Source: Sanguibacter antarcticus (lineage in GTDB: Bacteria; Actinomycetota; Actinomycetes; Actinomycetales; Cellulomonadaceae). Taken from it: DNA of 64,000 bases. The notes beneath the pieces were generated by a model. It was not told where the DNA came from. It was given only the letters and a program-made list of their open reading frames with translations, and did not search any database. Within the stretch, counting starts at the first letter, position 1. Each line of letters opens with the position of its first letter. The stretch is from the NCBI RefSeq assembly GCF_002564005.1, contig NZ_PDJG01000001.1, forward strand, positions 2,790,001-2,854,000. Direction: 5' to 3'. The translations under genes and the position numbers were made by a program. This document shows positions 16,731 to 25,960 of the stretch, piece by piece.

Positions 16731-19700
16731 ATGACGCGCGCGAACCCACGTAGCACCTCGTTGCCCGCTGTCACGGGGACGGACGCCGAGAGCGGTCTGG
16801 CCGAGGAGTCCGTGGCGCTCGTCCGTCGGTGGCTCGCGGAGGCCTCTGAGCTGCCCGTCGACGGTTCGGCGGCCCAGCTGGCCGGTGCGCTCGGGGAGCC
16901 GGGCGGGCTCGACTTCGTCGTCGGTTTCGTCGACGGCGTCATCCGCCCCGAAGACGACCGCGTCGCCGCCCATGCCCTCGTCGAGCTCAGCCGCTCGGCA
17001 CCGCGGTTCCTGCCTGCCCCGATGCGTGCCGCGCTCCGGCTCGGCGGGGTCGTCGCGCCGATCTTGCCCGGGGTCGTCGTCCCCGTCGCCCGGCGCGTGC
17101 TGCGCGAGATGGTGGGGCACCTCGTCATCGACGCGAGCGACAACCGGCTCGGCCCGGCCATCGCCCGCGTGCGCCAGGACGGCGTGCGCCTCAACGTCAA
17201 CCTCCTCGGCGAGGCTGTCCTCGGCCGCCGCGAGGCGGACAACCGTCTCGAGGGCACGCTGCGCCTCCTGAGCCGCGACGACGTCGACTACGTCTCCGTC
17301 AAGGTGTCCTCTACCGTGCCGCCGCACAGCCCGTGGGCGTTCGACGAGTCGGTCGTCCACATCGTCGAGCGGCTGCATCCCCTGTTCTTGGTCGCTGCGC
17401 GTTCACCGGCGCCGAAGTTCATCAACCTCGACATGGAGGACTACAAGGACCTCGACCTCACCATCGCGGTCTTCACGCGCCTGCTCGACAGCCCGGACCT
17501 TCTCGACCTCGAGGCCGGCATCGTCCTCCAGGCCTACCTGCCGGACGCTCTCTCCGCGATGGTCCGGATCCAGGACTGGGCCGCCGACCGCCGGTCGCGC
17601 GGCGGCGCTGCCGTGAAGGTCCGGCTCGTCAAGGGTGCGAACCTGCCGATGGAGCAGGTCGAGGCCGAGGTGCACGGCTGGCCACTGGCCACGTGGGGGA
17701 CGAAGCAGGAGACCGACACGCACTACAAGCGGGTGCTGCGGTACGCGCTGCACCCCGACCGGACCGCCAACGTGCGCATCGGTGTCGCGGGGCACAACCT
17801 CTTCGACGTCGCCTACGCCTGGCTGCTCGCCGGGCGTCGCGGCGTCCGTGCGGGGATCGAGTTCGAGATGCTCCTCGGGATGGCCCAGGGCCAGGCCGAG
17901 GCCGTCCGCCGCGAGGTCGGCAGCCTCCTGCTCTACACACCGGTCGTCGCGCCGCGCGAGTTCGACGTCGCGATCGCGTACCTCATCCGGCGTCTCGAAG
18001 AGGGGGCCTCGACGGAGAACTTCATGTCCGCCGTCTTCGAGCTCGACTCGGACCCTGTCCTCTTCGCCCGGGAGCGCGACCGGTTCCTCGCCTCGCTCTC
18101 GGCGCTCGACGGCGAGCCGGCCGACCACGTGCCTGCCGCTCGTCGCAGCGCGGACCGCTATGCCGCGATCGACGTCCCCGGCCCGGGGCGCTTCGTGAAC
18201 ACCCCCGACACGGACCCGGCGGTCGAGGCGAACCGGACGTGGGGACGAGAGATCCTCGGCCGGGTCGCCGGCTCGACGCTCGGCGCTGCAGCCATCGACG
18301 CAGCGCGCGTGACGGACCCGGCAGCGCTCGACGCGCTGATCACGGGCCTGCGCGAAGGCACGTGGGGGTCGCTGTCCGCACAGGAGCGTGCCGCGGTGCT
18401 GCACCGTGCGGGCGAGCTGCTCGAGGCGCGCCGCGCGGACCTGCTCGAGGTCATGGCCTCTGAGGCGGGCAAGACGCTCGACCAGGGCGACCCCGAGGTC
18501 TCCGAGGCGATCGACTTCGCGCACTTCTACGCCGAGCGTGGGCTCGAGCTCGCGCACGTCGACGGGGCGCGGTTCGTCCCGGCCCGCGTCACCCTCGTGA
18601 CACCGCCGTGGAACTTCCCCGTCGCGATCCCGGCCGGCTCGACGCTCGCCGCTCTCGCAGCCGGGTCCGCCGTGGTGCTCAAGCCGGCGCAGGAGGCCGA
18701 GCGGTGCGGCGCCGTGCTCGCCGAGATCCTCTGGGAGGCAGGGGTGCCGCGCGACGCGCTGCAGCTCGTGCAGGTAGACGAGTCGACCCTCGGCCAGACG
18801 CTCATCGCCCACCCGCACGTCGACCGGGTCATCCTCACCGGTGCATACGAGACGGCCGAGCTGTTCCGCACGTTCCGTCCCGACCTGCCGCTGCTCGCGG
18901 AGGCGAGCGGCAAGAACTCGATCATCGTCACGCCGAGCGCCGACCTCGATCTTGCGGTGCGCGACGTCGTCGCCTCCGCCTTCGGGCATGCCGGGCAGAA
19001 GTGCTCGGCGGCGTCGCTCGTCATCCTCGTCGGCTCGGTCGCCCGCTCGCGCCGCTTCCGCACGCAGCTGCTCGACGCCGCGTCGTCGCTCGTGGTCGGC
19101 CCGCCAGACGACCCGCAGACACAGATGGGTCCGCTCGTCGCACCCGCCAGCGGCAAGCTGCTCGACGGGCTCACCACCCTCGACGAGGGCGAGCACTGGT
19201 CGCTCGCCCCGCGCCGGCTCGACGCGGCCGGTCAGCAGTGGACGCCGGGCATCCGGTCAGGGGTGGTCCGAGGGTCGACGTCGCACCGGGTGGAGTACTT
19301 CGGTCCGGTCCTCAGCGTCATGACGGCCGAGACGCTCGATGACGCGATCAACATCGCGAACGACATCGACTACGGGCTCACGGCCGGGATCCAGTCGCTC
19401 GACCCGGCAGAGATCACGACGTGGATCCGCCGCATCCAGGCGGGCAACCTCTACGTCAACCGTGGGATCACCGGTGCGATCGTCCAGCGGCAGCCGTTCG
19501 GCGGATGGAAGAAGTCGGCTGTCGGGCCCGGCACGAAGGCTGGCGGGCCGAGCTACCTGCTCGGTCTCGGCTCGTGGGAACCAAGCGAGGCGACGGCGAC
19601 AGACCTCGTCACCGACCCGGCTGTCGCCCGCGTGCTCGGTGCGGCGCGAGCCGAGGTCGCGATCACCGCGTCTGGCGTGAGCGCCGACCCGGCGGCACCG

Positions 19701-20252
19701 TCCTTGACCGCGGACGACGTCGCGTCGCTCGAGCGTGCCGCGGCCAGCGACGCCGCGGCGTGGTCGACCGTGTACGGAACCTCAGCCGACGTCTCGGCTC
19801 TCGCGAGCGAGCGCAACGTGTTCCGCCACCGACCGGTGATGGACGCGGTGCTCGTCCGCCGGGCGGCCGACGAGCCGCTCGTGGACCTGCTGCGTGTCGT
19901 CGTCGCCGCGGCGGCCGCGGGAGCGCCCGTCATCGTCTCGTCTGCCACGGCGCTGCCCTCGCAGGTCCTCGTCGCGGTGCGGGCGGTCGCCCGGCGCCTC
20001 TACATCGAGGACGACTCGGCGTGGGCGGCCCGTGCGGCCCGGCGCGGCGGCGGCAGGATCCGGCTGCTCGGCCCGTCCGGGATGGACGCGGTCGCAGCGG
20101 CGACCGGCGGACGGCCCGACGTCGCGGTGTGGGCGCACCCGGTGACGGAGTCCGGACGCGTCGAGATGCTGCCGTTCCTGCGCGAGCAGGCCGTGAGCAT
20201 CACGGCGCACCGTTTCGGCACCCCGAACCACCTCACGGACGAGGTCCTCTGA
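16731..20252 (+). CDS. putA: Bifunctional proline dehydrogenase / L-glutamate gamma-semialdehyde dehydrogenase
   Basis: 1173 residues. The N-terminal FAD proline dehydrogenase domain (about 70-460) shows 'VNLLGEAVLGRREADNRLEG', 'YVSVKVSS', 'INLDMEDYKDLDLT', 'VRLVKGANLPMEQ' and 'IRRLEEGASTENFMSAVFEL'. The aldehyde dehydrogenase domain (about 500-1000) has 'TPPWNFPVAIP', 'EASGKNSIIV' and the catalytic Cys in 'GHAGQKCSAA' (about residue 758), plus 'QPFGGWKKSA'. Proline is oxidised to glutamate with electrons passed to quinone and NAD+. There is no ribbon-helix-helix DNA-binding domain, so it is not self-regulated like enterobacterial PutA. A C-terminal 150-residue tail follows the dehydrogenase. 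Start chosen for GGGAG upstream. Confidence 0.93.
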   Translation: MTRANPRSTSLPAVTGTDAESGLAEESVALVRRWLAEASELPVDGSAAQLAGALGEPGGLDFVVGFVDGVIRPEDDRVAAHALVELSRSAPRFLPAPMRAALRLGGVVAPILPGVVVPVARRVLREMVGHLVIDASDNRLGPAIARVRQDGVRLNVNLLGEAVLGRREADNRLEGTLRLLSRDDVDYVSVKVSSTVPPHSPWAFDESVVHIVERLHPLFLVAARSPAPKFINLDMEDYKDLDLTIAVFTRLLDSPDLLDLEAGIVLQAYLPDALSAMVRIQDWAADRRSRGGAAVKVRLVKGANLPMEQVEAEVHGWPLATWGTKQETDTHYKRVLRYALHPDRTANVRIGVAGHNLFDVAYAWLLAGRRGVRAGIEFEMLLGMAQGQAEAVRREVGSLLLYTPVVAPREFDVAIAYLIRRLEEGASTENFMSAVFELDSDPVLFARERDRFLASLSALDGEPADHVPAARRSADRYAAIDVPGPGRFVNTPDTDPAVEANRTWGREILGRVAGSTLGAAAIDAARVTDPAALDALITGLREGTWGSLSAQERAAVLHRAGELLEARRADLLEVMASEAGKTLDQGDPEVSEAIDFAHFYAERGLELAHVDGARFVPARVTLVTPPWNFPVAIPAGSTLAALAAGSAVVLKPAQEAERCGAVLAEILWEAGVPRDALQLVQVDESTLGQTLIAHPHVDRVILTGAYETAELFRTFRPDLPLLAEASGKNSIIVTPSADLDLAVRDVVASAFGHAGQKCSAASLVILVGSVARSRRFRTQLLDAASSLVVGPPDDPQTQMGPLVAPASGKLLDGLTTLDEGEHWSLAPRRLDAAGQQWTPGIRSGVVRGSTSHRVEYFGPVLSVMTAETLDDAINIANDIDYGLTAGIQSLDPAEITTWIRRIQAGNLYVNRGITGAIVQRQPFGGWKKSAVGPGTKAGGPSYLLGLGSWEPSEATATDLVTDPAVARVLGAARAEVAITASGVSADPAAPSLTADDVASLERAAASDAAAWSTVYGTSADVSALASERNVFRHRPVMDAVLVRRAADEPLVDLLRVVVAAAAAGAPVIVSSATALPSQVLVAVRAVARRLYIEDDSAWAARAARRGGGRIRLLGPSGMDAVAAATGGRPDVAVWAHPVTESGRVEMLPFLREQAVSITAHRFGTPNHLTDEVL

Positions 20253-20271
20253 GCCGGTCGGCTCGCGCCGA

Positions 20272-22416
20272 TCACGGCTCCGGAGAGGTGGATGGTGCGG
20301 GGCTCGCAGTGACGTCTTCGTCGGCGACGTCTTCCGCCGGGCTGCTGTCCTCGCTGGCCTCTGCGGTCGGCGCGCCCGCGAGGAGCACGATGAACTCGGC
20401 TGGGGTGATGATGCGGACGCCGAGGTCGGTGGCCTTCGTGTACTTCGACGAGGTCGACGGCTCGGAGACGAGCAGGGTCGTCGTGGTGGACACGGAGCTC
20501 GAGGCGGTGCCGCCGTTGGCTTCGATGACCTCGGCGATCTCGCCGCGCGTCAGGCCGGGGACAGACCCGGAGACGACGACGCGCATGCCGGAGAGCGGCA
20601 GCGCGTCTGCCTCGTCGCCGGGCTCCGGCTCGGTGCCCATGTTCACGCCTGCCGCCTCGAGCGCGTCGAGCACCCCGATCGCCTCGAGCTCGCGCAGCCC
20701 TTGGTACATGAGCTCGGCCTTGATCGGGCCGATGCCTCCGACGTCGGCGAGGGCGTCGACGCTCGCGGCGCGGAGCCGGTCCATGGTCGGGAACGCGGCG
20801 GCGAGCCGGCGGCCCATCGTGCGGCCCGTGGCCCGGATGCCGAGCGCTGTGATGACGCGGTTCCACGGGGTGCTGCGGGCGCGCTCGATCTCGGCGAAGA
20901 TCTTGCCGGCGTTCGCGGCGCCGAGGGCGCGGCCGCCGAGGTCGAGCCCTTCGAGCTGCTCGAGCTCGAGCGTGAAGAGGTCAGCCACGGTTGAGACCAT
21001 GCCGCGCTCGACGAGCGTGGTCGCGATCTCGGTACCGATGCCCTCGATGTCGAAGCAGTCGCGGGACGCTGCGTAGACGACCCGGCCGAGGACAGAGAGC
21101 TCAGGAGACGTGGAGCGCCACAGGAGCGTCGACTTGTCCCACGGGTTGCCTACGGGATCGTTCTCGGGCGGCGCCCACGGCTCGGAGTCGTCGGGGCGTG
21201 CCTCGAGGTCGACGTCGGCGATGTACGGGATGACGTCGCCCGCGCGGCGGACGGTGATCGTGTCCCCGACCCGGACGTCGCGCTCGAGCATCCATCCGAC
21301 GTTGTGGCCGCTCGCGAACGTGATGGTCGTGCCGCCGACGAACACGGGCTCGACCTCGACCCGGACGGCGAGGCGCCCGGTGCGCCCGACGGCCGTGGTG
21401 ATCGCCCGGACGGTGGTCGTCGCGTTCTCGGCCTCGTACTTGTAGGCGACGGCCCACTTCGGTGCGCGGGAGCCGTAGCCGGCAGCCCGGCGGTCCTCGT
21501 CGTCGTCGGCCTTGACGACCGCTCCGTCGATCGGGAAACCGAGGGTGGCACGACCGTCGCCGAGGAGCTGGACGCGGGCGAGCACCTCGTCGACGTCCGT
21601 GGTGGGCTCGGCGCTCAGGGCGTCGACGAGCTGGTGGACGGTCCCGATGCCGAGGCTCTCGACGAGGGCGATCCGTTGCCCGTGCGTGGTCTCGGCGACC
21701 TCAGCGACGGCGGGGTCGGGCAGCACCTCGTAGGCCGCGAACGTCGGGACGCCCGCGAAGGCCGGGTCGCCCTTGCGCAGGATGCCCGCAGCGGCGTTGC
21801 GCGGGTTGACGAACGCGGTGGCCTTCGCGGAGGACGCGAGGCGCAGCTCGTTGGCACGCTCGAAGGCCGCTTCGGTGACGAACACCTCGCCGCGCACCTC
21901 GAGCACCCCGGCAGACTCGCCGGCGAGCTGCTCGGGCAGCCCGCTGATCTCCAGCCGACGGATGCGGTCGGTGATGTCTTCCCCCGAGCGGCCGTCGCCG
22001 CGCGTGGCCGCGACGGCAAGCACCCCGTCGCGGTACGTGACCGTGAGCGCGAGCCCGTCGAGCTTCGGCTCGACGACGACGGGCCCACCGAGGGTCGTGA
22101 CGAACTCCCCCACCGCCTCGAGCCCGACGACCTTCTCCATCGATCCCATGAGCGACGTGTGCGTGACGTCGCCACCAGCGGACTGGCCCGCCGCGACCGA
22201 ACCGAGCAGGTCGTCGAACCGCTCCGCGAGCGTCGGGTGGTCGACGGCGGCGATCCGCAGTCGCTCGATCCCGTCGTCGTACTCGGCGTCGGTCATCGTC
22301 TGGGCGTCTGTCTCGTAGTACGCCGACGCGGCCGTGCGCAAGGTCGCTGCAAGCTCGTCGAGGGCCGCGGCGGCGTCCCCGCCGGGCGATGGCGTGGGGG
22401 TCTCGAGGTCGTTCAT
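20272..22416 (-). CDS. LigA-type NAD-dependent DNA ligase lacking the zinc-finger cysteines
   Basis: 714 residues. Domain Ia is recognisable ('AYYETDAQTMTDAEYDDGIERLR'). The adenylation motif KxDG is 'VEPKLDGLA' (Lys118), followed by 'TRGDGRSGEDIT', 'EVRGEVFV', 'FPIDGAVVK' and 'WAVAYKYEAE'. The OB fold ('GRTGRLAVRVEVEPVFVGG'), helix-hairpin-helix repeats and a C-terminal BRCT domain ('LSGMRVVVSGSVPGLTRGEIAEVIEANGG') follow. Normal LigA has a four-Cys zinc finger between the OB fold and the hairpin repeats; here the region reads 'EPWAPPENDPVGNPWDKS...SRDCFDIEGIG' with only one Cys. The usual 'DSPTQ.VG' and 'MLSL.N' segments are also altered ('GSVAAG', 'LMGSMEK'). It is probably a second ligase beside a housekeeping LigA elsewhere. 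Confidence 0.85.
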   Translation of the reverse strand: MNDLETPTPSPGGDAAAALDELAATLRTAASAYYETDAQTMTDAEYDDGIERLRIAAVDHPTLAERFDDLLGSVAAGQSAGGDVTHTSLMGSMEKVVGLEAVGEFVTTLGGPVVVEPKLDGLALTVTYRDGVLAVAATRGDGRSGEDITDRIRRLEISGLPEQLAGESAGVLEVRGEVFVTEAAFERANELRLASSAKATAFVNPRNAAAGILRKGDPAFAGVPTFAAYEVLPDPAVAEVAETTHGQRIALVESLGIGTVHQLVDALSAEPTTDVDEVLARVQLLGDGRATLGFPIDGAVVKADDDEDRRAAGYGSRAPKWAVAYKYEAENATTTVRAITTAVGRTGRLAVRVEVEPVFVGGTTITFASGHNVGWMLERDVRVGDTITVRRAGDVIPYIADVDLEARPDDSEPWAPPENDPVGNPWDKSTLLWRSTSPELSVLGRVVYAASRDCFDIEGIGTEIATTLVERGMVSTVADLFTLELEQLEGLDLGGRALGAANAGKIFAEIERARSTPWNRVITALGIRATGRTMGRRLAAAFPTMDRLRAASVDALADVGGIGPIKAELMYQGLRELEAIGVLDALEAAGVNMGTEPEPGDEADALPLSGMRVVVSGSVPGLTRGEIAEVIEANGGTASSSVSTTTTLLVSEPSTSSKYTKATDLGVRIITPAEFIVLLAGAPTAEASEDSSPAEDVADEDVTASPAPSTSPEP

Positions 22417-22497
22417 CGTCGTCCGATCGTCCAGGGGTGTGGCCGTCCCTCACCCCAGCGGCCATGGGCCATTGTGCCCGAGGGCACTGACAACAGC

Positions 22498-22527
22498 GGG
22501 CGATGGTTCCACGTGAAACCATCGCCC
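22498..22527. promoter_or_regulatory. parS: parS-type ParB binding site inside a larger palindrome
   Basis: GTTCCACGTGAAAC at 22506-22519 is identical to the core of the Bacillus subtilis parS consensus and one base from the Streptomyces form. It is extended by perfect arms (GGGCGATGGTT at 22498-22508, complement at 22517-22527) that could also make a hairpin at the end of the truncated gene upstream. A second copy of the same 14-mer is at 47408. Confidence 0.8.
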
Positions 22528-22566
22528 AGGCCGTCGGTGCTGCGTCGACGAGGACAGACACGCCTC

Positions 22567-24126
22567 CTAACCGACCGGGGTCACTGACCTGTCCCGGTAG
22601 TACCCCTCACCGTCGGGGTGCGAGCTGGTGACCGGGTCTGAACCGCCCGCGTCGTAGTAGTCGGCACCGGACGTGTCTTTCGTCTGCGCGCGACACTTGG
22701 GCGCGGGGTCGACCGTGCGTGAGTCTCCGTTGACATCGATGTACTGCAAGGACGAGCTCGTGAGCGTCTTCTCCGTGTCGACCTCCGACCACGTCGACGA
22801 CCACAGCTTGATGGGGGCGACGCGCACGCTGGCCTTGCTGCCTTCTTGCTCCTGGTCGACGTCGTACTCCAGCGAGCGGGCTCCACCCGCTTCGCTGATC
22901 TCGTCGAGGATGTCGCCCGCGTACGTGCTCGACCAGTCTTTGCCGAAGTCGATGGCCGCGTCCTTGTCGAGGGTGCCGTCCTCGTCACGCGGGAAGAGCT
23001 TCTCAGCATTGCCTTGGAGCATCTCTCGCGCTTCCTCCGTCAGCCCGTCCATGGGGATCGTGACCTCCACCATCGACTGTGTCCCGTCGGCTCCGCCCCA
23101 GGTCTTGTACCCGCCCGCGTTGAAGACCTCGAACGGGCCATAGCCGACCTGGACGCTGCCACCAGCCTCTTCAGACCACTTCTCGAGCGTCGTCGTGCTC
23201 GTGCGGAACATGATGTGGTCGACAGTCCCGTCTGCGTTCCACAAGACCGAGATCGCCGACGACTCGGTCGTCGAGTCTCCCCCGCCCACGCCGCCGCCGA
23301 GCTTGCCCTTCAGCATCGGCAAGCCCGACATCGCGAGCATGATCTGCCCGCCCATGGTGCTGTCAGTGGTGAAGGTCGTGAAGTACTTGCCGTCCGTCAT
23401 GACCTTGCGCTCCTCGAGCGACGTCTCGGTCACGACGGAGACCTCTGCCTTGGTACCGCCGCCTGCCTCGTACTTGTCCTGCTGACCTCCCAGACCGTCG
23501 GAGACCTTGCCTCCGCCGGTCTGCTTCACGGTGAACCACAGACCAAAGCTGACGGTGGACTTCTGGGTCGAGGCCTCCGCTACGTGGATGACCTTGTGGT
23601 CAGGCTCGTCTGCCCGCACGCTCTCGAGTGCGTCGAGACGCTCCTTCCACCCTTCCCCGGCCAAGGAGTCCGTGATCGGCAACGAGTAGACACCCGGCTC
23701 AGGGTTCGGTACCCAAGGAAACCTCGTGATCTCTTCCATGTCAGGCTTTCTCGAGCAGTCGCCGTAATAGCAGTTGTACGTGTCATCGAAGTCGGCGACG
23801 GACTTGTCAGCATGCTCATAGAGGACGTACCAGTCGGCCCATTCCTGGGCGTCTTCGAGGTTGCGGAACTCATAGGTCGTGTCGTCGCTCGCCCCGGTCG
23901 CCGACCAGGCTCCGAAGGACACCCCGCCCTTGGCCTTGCCTTTGCTCGCGACGACTTCCAGCGTGATGCCGTTGCCGCTCCCTGAACCGTGCAGGGCGTG
24001 CATGCGGACCGTGCCGTTACCCATCTTCTCGAAGACGAACGCCTCAGACTTCGACCACTCCCAGAACAGCACCTGATGGACCTCGTCCTTCGCCTGAGTG
24101 TTCTGCCAGACGACGCACTCACGCTC
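22567..24126 (-). pseudogene. C-terminal part of the interrupted giant pilin-like gene (copy 2)
   Basis: About 519 residues matching, nearly collinearly, the C-terminal two thirds of the intact copy at 32147-34531: homology starts at 'ERECVVWQNTQAKDEVHQVLFWEWSKSEAF' (intact copy 'ERDCVVWQNTQ...') and runs to 'DRSVTPVG'. Its N-terminal part is at 31149-31966 in the same direction; the two are separated by the 7-kb element. An ATG a few codons inside the element (24138) opens the frame, but there is no signal or prepilin sequence, so any product would stay in the cytosol. The codon bias is still intact and no internal stops have accumulated, pointing to a recent insertion. Confidence 0.88.
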
Positions 24127-24165
24127 TGTCGGCGACATGCATGTGTTCGATGGGGAAGTAATCGC

Positions 24166-25608
24166 CTAGTTCTGCTCTCGCAGTTGTGGGTAGTCGTTCC
24201 AGGTCCCGCCGGAGAGCTGGCTCCACCTGGCAGCGGTGCTCTCGGCGACACCGAAGGCGTCAGCGACCACGCGGGCGGGCAGTGCTGTGGCCAGGTGTCG
24301 CATGGCTGCATCCTTGGCCGTGCGCGGGCTGATGCCCACGGCTAGGAGAAGCTCACCGAGGCGCGACGAGGTGATGTGCGTCGTGGGCATGAGTCCGCTG
24401 AAGAGCCATTCGGTGCCCTCGGTGCGGTAGATCGTGCGCACGACGGGGTCGTTCACGTAGGTGCGAAGGAGGTCGCCCAACGCTCGTGGCATCGTCACGG
24501 GGTCTGTGGCGAAACGCACGGCGACCGATTCGTCGGTGATGGTGACGTCCGAGTGCTTCATCTGGGCGCAGGTGGCTAGGGACTGAGCGAAGAGGAGCAC
24601 AAAGAGCCCTACGATCCGGGTCGTCACGGGGAGCTTGTCGTCGTCGAGCAGACGATCGATGTGTTGCCATCGCTCGCCCTCGCTGACGGCCGGACGTGCG
24701 TTCGTACCCGCTCGCCGTTGAACCTCGACGTCGGTCACGTGCCGGTTGGTACGCGCCCAGGTCAGGAAGGTCATCAGGGCGTTGCCGGTGTTGGCGATCT
24801 GAGCGAAGTAGTAGTCGAGGTCCCCTTGTGTGACTGTTGACAGTGACTGGCCTTGCCCCTCGACCCATGCCAGGAGGTCTCGGATGGCCGTGAGCTGATG
24901 GCGGCGACTGTCCACGACGGAGGCGCTGGCGTGGGTGTTCGGGTATCGCTGACTGAGGGAGCGCAGGATGTGCCACCGGTAGTGGCGCCTCAGCACGTGC
25001 GCGTGCTCAGTCGAGAGGGACTCGAGGAGACGCTGCGCGAAGAGGTCGAGGTCGTTGACGTAGATGTCGATCTCAGGGAGCGTCTTCGCGCTGATGAGCA
25101 GGCAACGAAGGTAGCGAATCCGGGGAGACGGTCCGAGGAGGTCGAGCGTCGCGTGACTGATCGGGGCGATCCCCAACGCCATCTGCCCCAGGGCCGTGCT
25201 GATCCCGTCTCTCCTGAGCCATCGAGTGACGTTGCGCGCGTCCGGTGCACTCAGCAGGTGCTCGAAGAGACTCACAAGGTCGGGGTGGAGAGTGCCGTCC
25301 TCGCGGGCCAGGACCTTTGATGCTCGATCCTTGAGCCGGCACGTTCCGCACTGGGCGCCGGTGAGCTGCTCCTCGCTGCCGCACGAGCGGCAGGCGAACC
25401 TGCTCGGCACTCCGGCGCACGCAGCGCACACGACGTTCTGCTCTTTGTCGTGGAAGGCGAGGACCTTGGGGACACCGCAGGACGGGCAGGGGAAGGCTTC
25501 ACGTCGCAGCCGCGAGTAGCACGGGTTGCAGATCGGTCCGCCTAGTAGGTCATAACCGGCGGTGATCGTCCTCGCGCATATGTGGCACGAGCGGGCGGGC
25601 TCAGTCAC
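24166..25608 (-). CDS. Zinc-ribbon recombinase-associated protein (third gene of trio, TnpB-like)
   Basis: 480 residues from a GTG at 25608 overlapping the end of the HTH gene by eight bases; a longer frame begins at 25671. The N-terminus has several Cys pairs: 'CHICARTITAGYDLLGGPICNPC', 'CPSCG', 'CAACAG', 'CRSCG...CGTC', that is two or three zinc ribbons. The middle is helical with a SAM-like N-terminal core-binding feel ('IRDLLAWVEGQGQSLSTVTQGDLDYYF'), and the C-terminal part resembles a tyrosine-recombinase fold without the Arg...HxxR...Tyr set, ending in a helix-turn-helix-like 'PARVVADAFGVAESTAARWSQLSG'. It is probably a DNA-binding partner of the active recombinase. The gene lies against the left end of the element. 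Confidence 0.6.
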   Translation of the reverse strand: MTEPARSCHICARTITAGYDLLGGPICNPCYSRLRREAFPCPSCGVPKVLAFHDKEQNVVCAACAGVPSRFACRSCGSEEQLTGAQCGTCRLKDRASKVLAREDGTLHPDLVSLFEHLLSAPDARNVTRWLRRDGISTALGQMALGIAPISHATLDLLGPSPRIRYLRCLLISAKTLPEIDIYVNDLDLFAQRLLESLSTEHAHVLRRHYRWHILRSLSQRYPNTHASASVVDSRRHQLTAIRDLLAWVEGQGQSLSTVTQGDLDYYFAQIANTGNALMTFLTWARTNRHVTDVEVQRRAGTNARPAVSEGERWQHIDRLLDDDKLPVTTRIVGLFVLLFAQSLATCAQMKHSDVTITDESVAVRFATDPVTMPRALGDLLRTYVNDPVVRTIYRTEGTEWLFSGLMPTTHITSSRLGELLLAVGISPRTAKDAAMRHLATALPARVVADAFGVAESTAARWSQLSGGTWNDYPQLREQN

Positions 25609-25960
25609 TCGTGGGGCGGTGGATGCGTGCTGGGATCGGTCGCAGGGATCCGATCGACGGTCCCGTGGCACCGGTGGTGCTGGCGGTGCCGGTGCGTGTG
25701 GATCCGGTGGCGGCGACGGGCGGGTTGATCTCGATCAGGTCGGCCGGGCTGCAGCTCAAGATGGTGCACAGGGCAGCGAGGATCTCCATGTTGAGGCGAG
25801 CCGGTGGCTTGGTGACGAGGCGAAAGACCTGCTCCCTGGAGAGGTGGACCCCTGCTGCGCGTAGCGGTTCGACGAGGTCGGTGGTCTGGAACATTCCGGC
25901 AGAGGCCATCAGGGCGCGCAGGTGCCAGGTGATCGGTGCGTGAGTGTCAGGGCTGGGCAT
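25601..25960 (-). CDS. Cro/C1-type HTH protein (second gene of trio)
   Basis: 119 residues. The central part 'TDLVEPLRAAGVHLSREQVFRLVTKPPARLNMEILAALCTILSCSPADLIEI' is the compact Cro/C1 (HTH_26) domain. The C-terminal 45 residues are Thr/Gly/Pro-rich. It overlaps the recombinase gene by 14 bases and the zinc-ribbon gene by eight, so the three are one translationally coupled operon. It may repress the operon through the repeats at 27073-27107. Confidence 0.72.
   Translation of the reverse strand: MPSPDTHAPITWHLRALMASAGMFQTTDLVEPLRAAGVHLSREQVFRLVTKPPARLNMEILAALCTILSCSPADLIEINPPVAATGSTRTGTASTTGATGPSIGSLRPIPARIHRPTSD

Noticed and set aside
24138..24138. A normal gene start for the 22567-24138 fragment
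   Set aside because: The ATG is in the element end, lacks a ribosome-binding site, and the protein would miss the N-terminal 270 residues present in its tandem copy.
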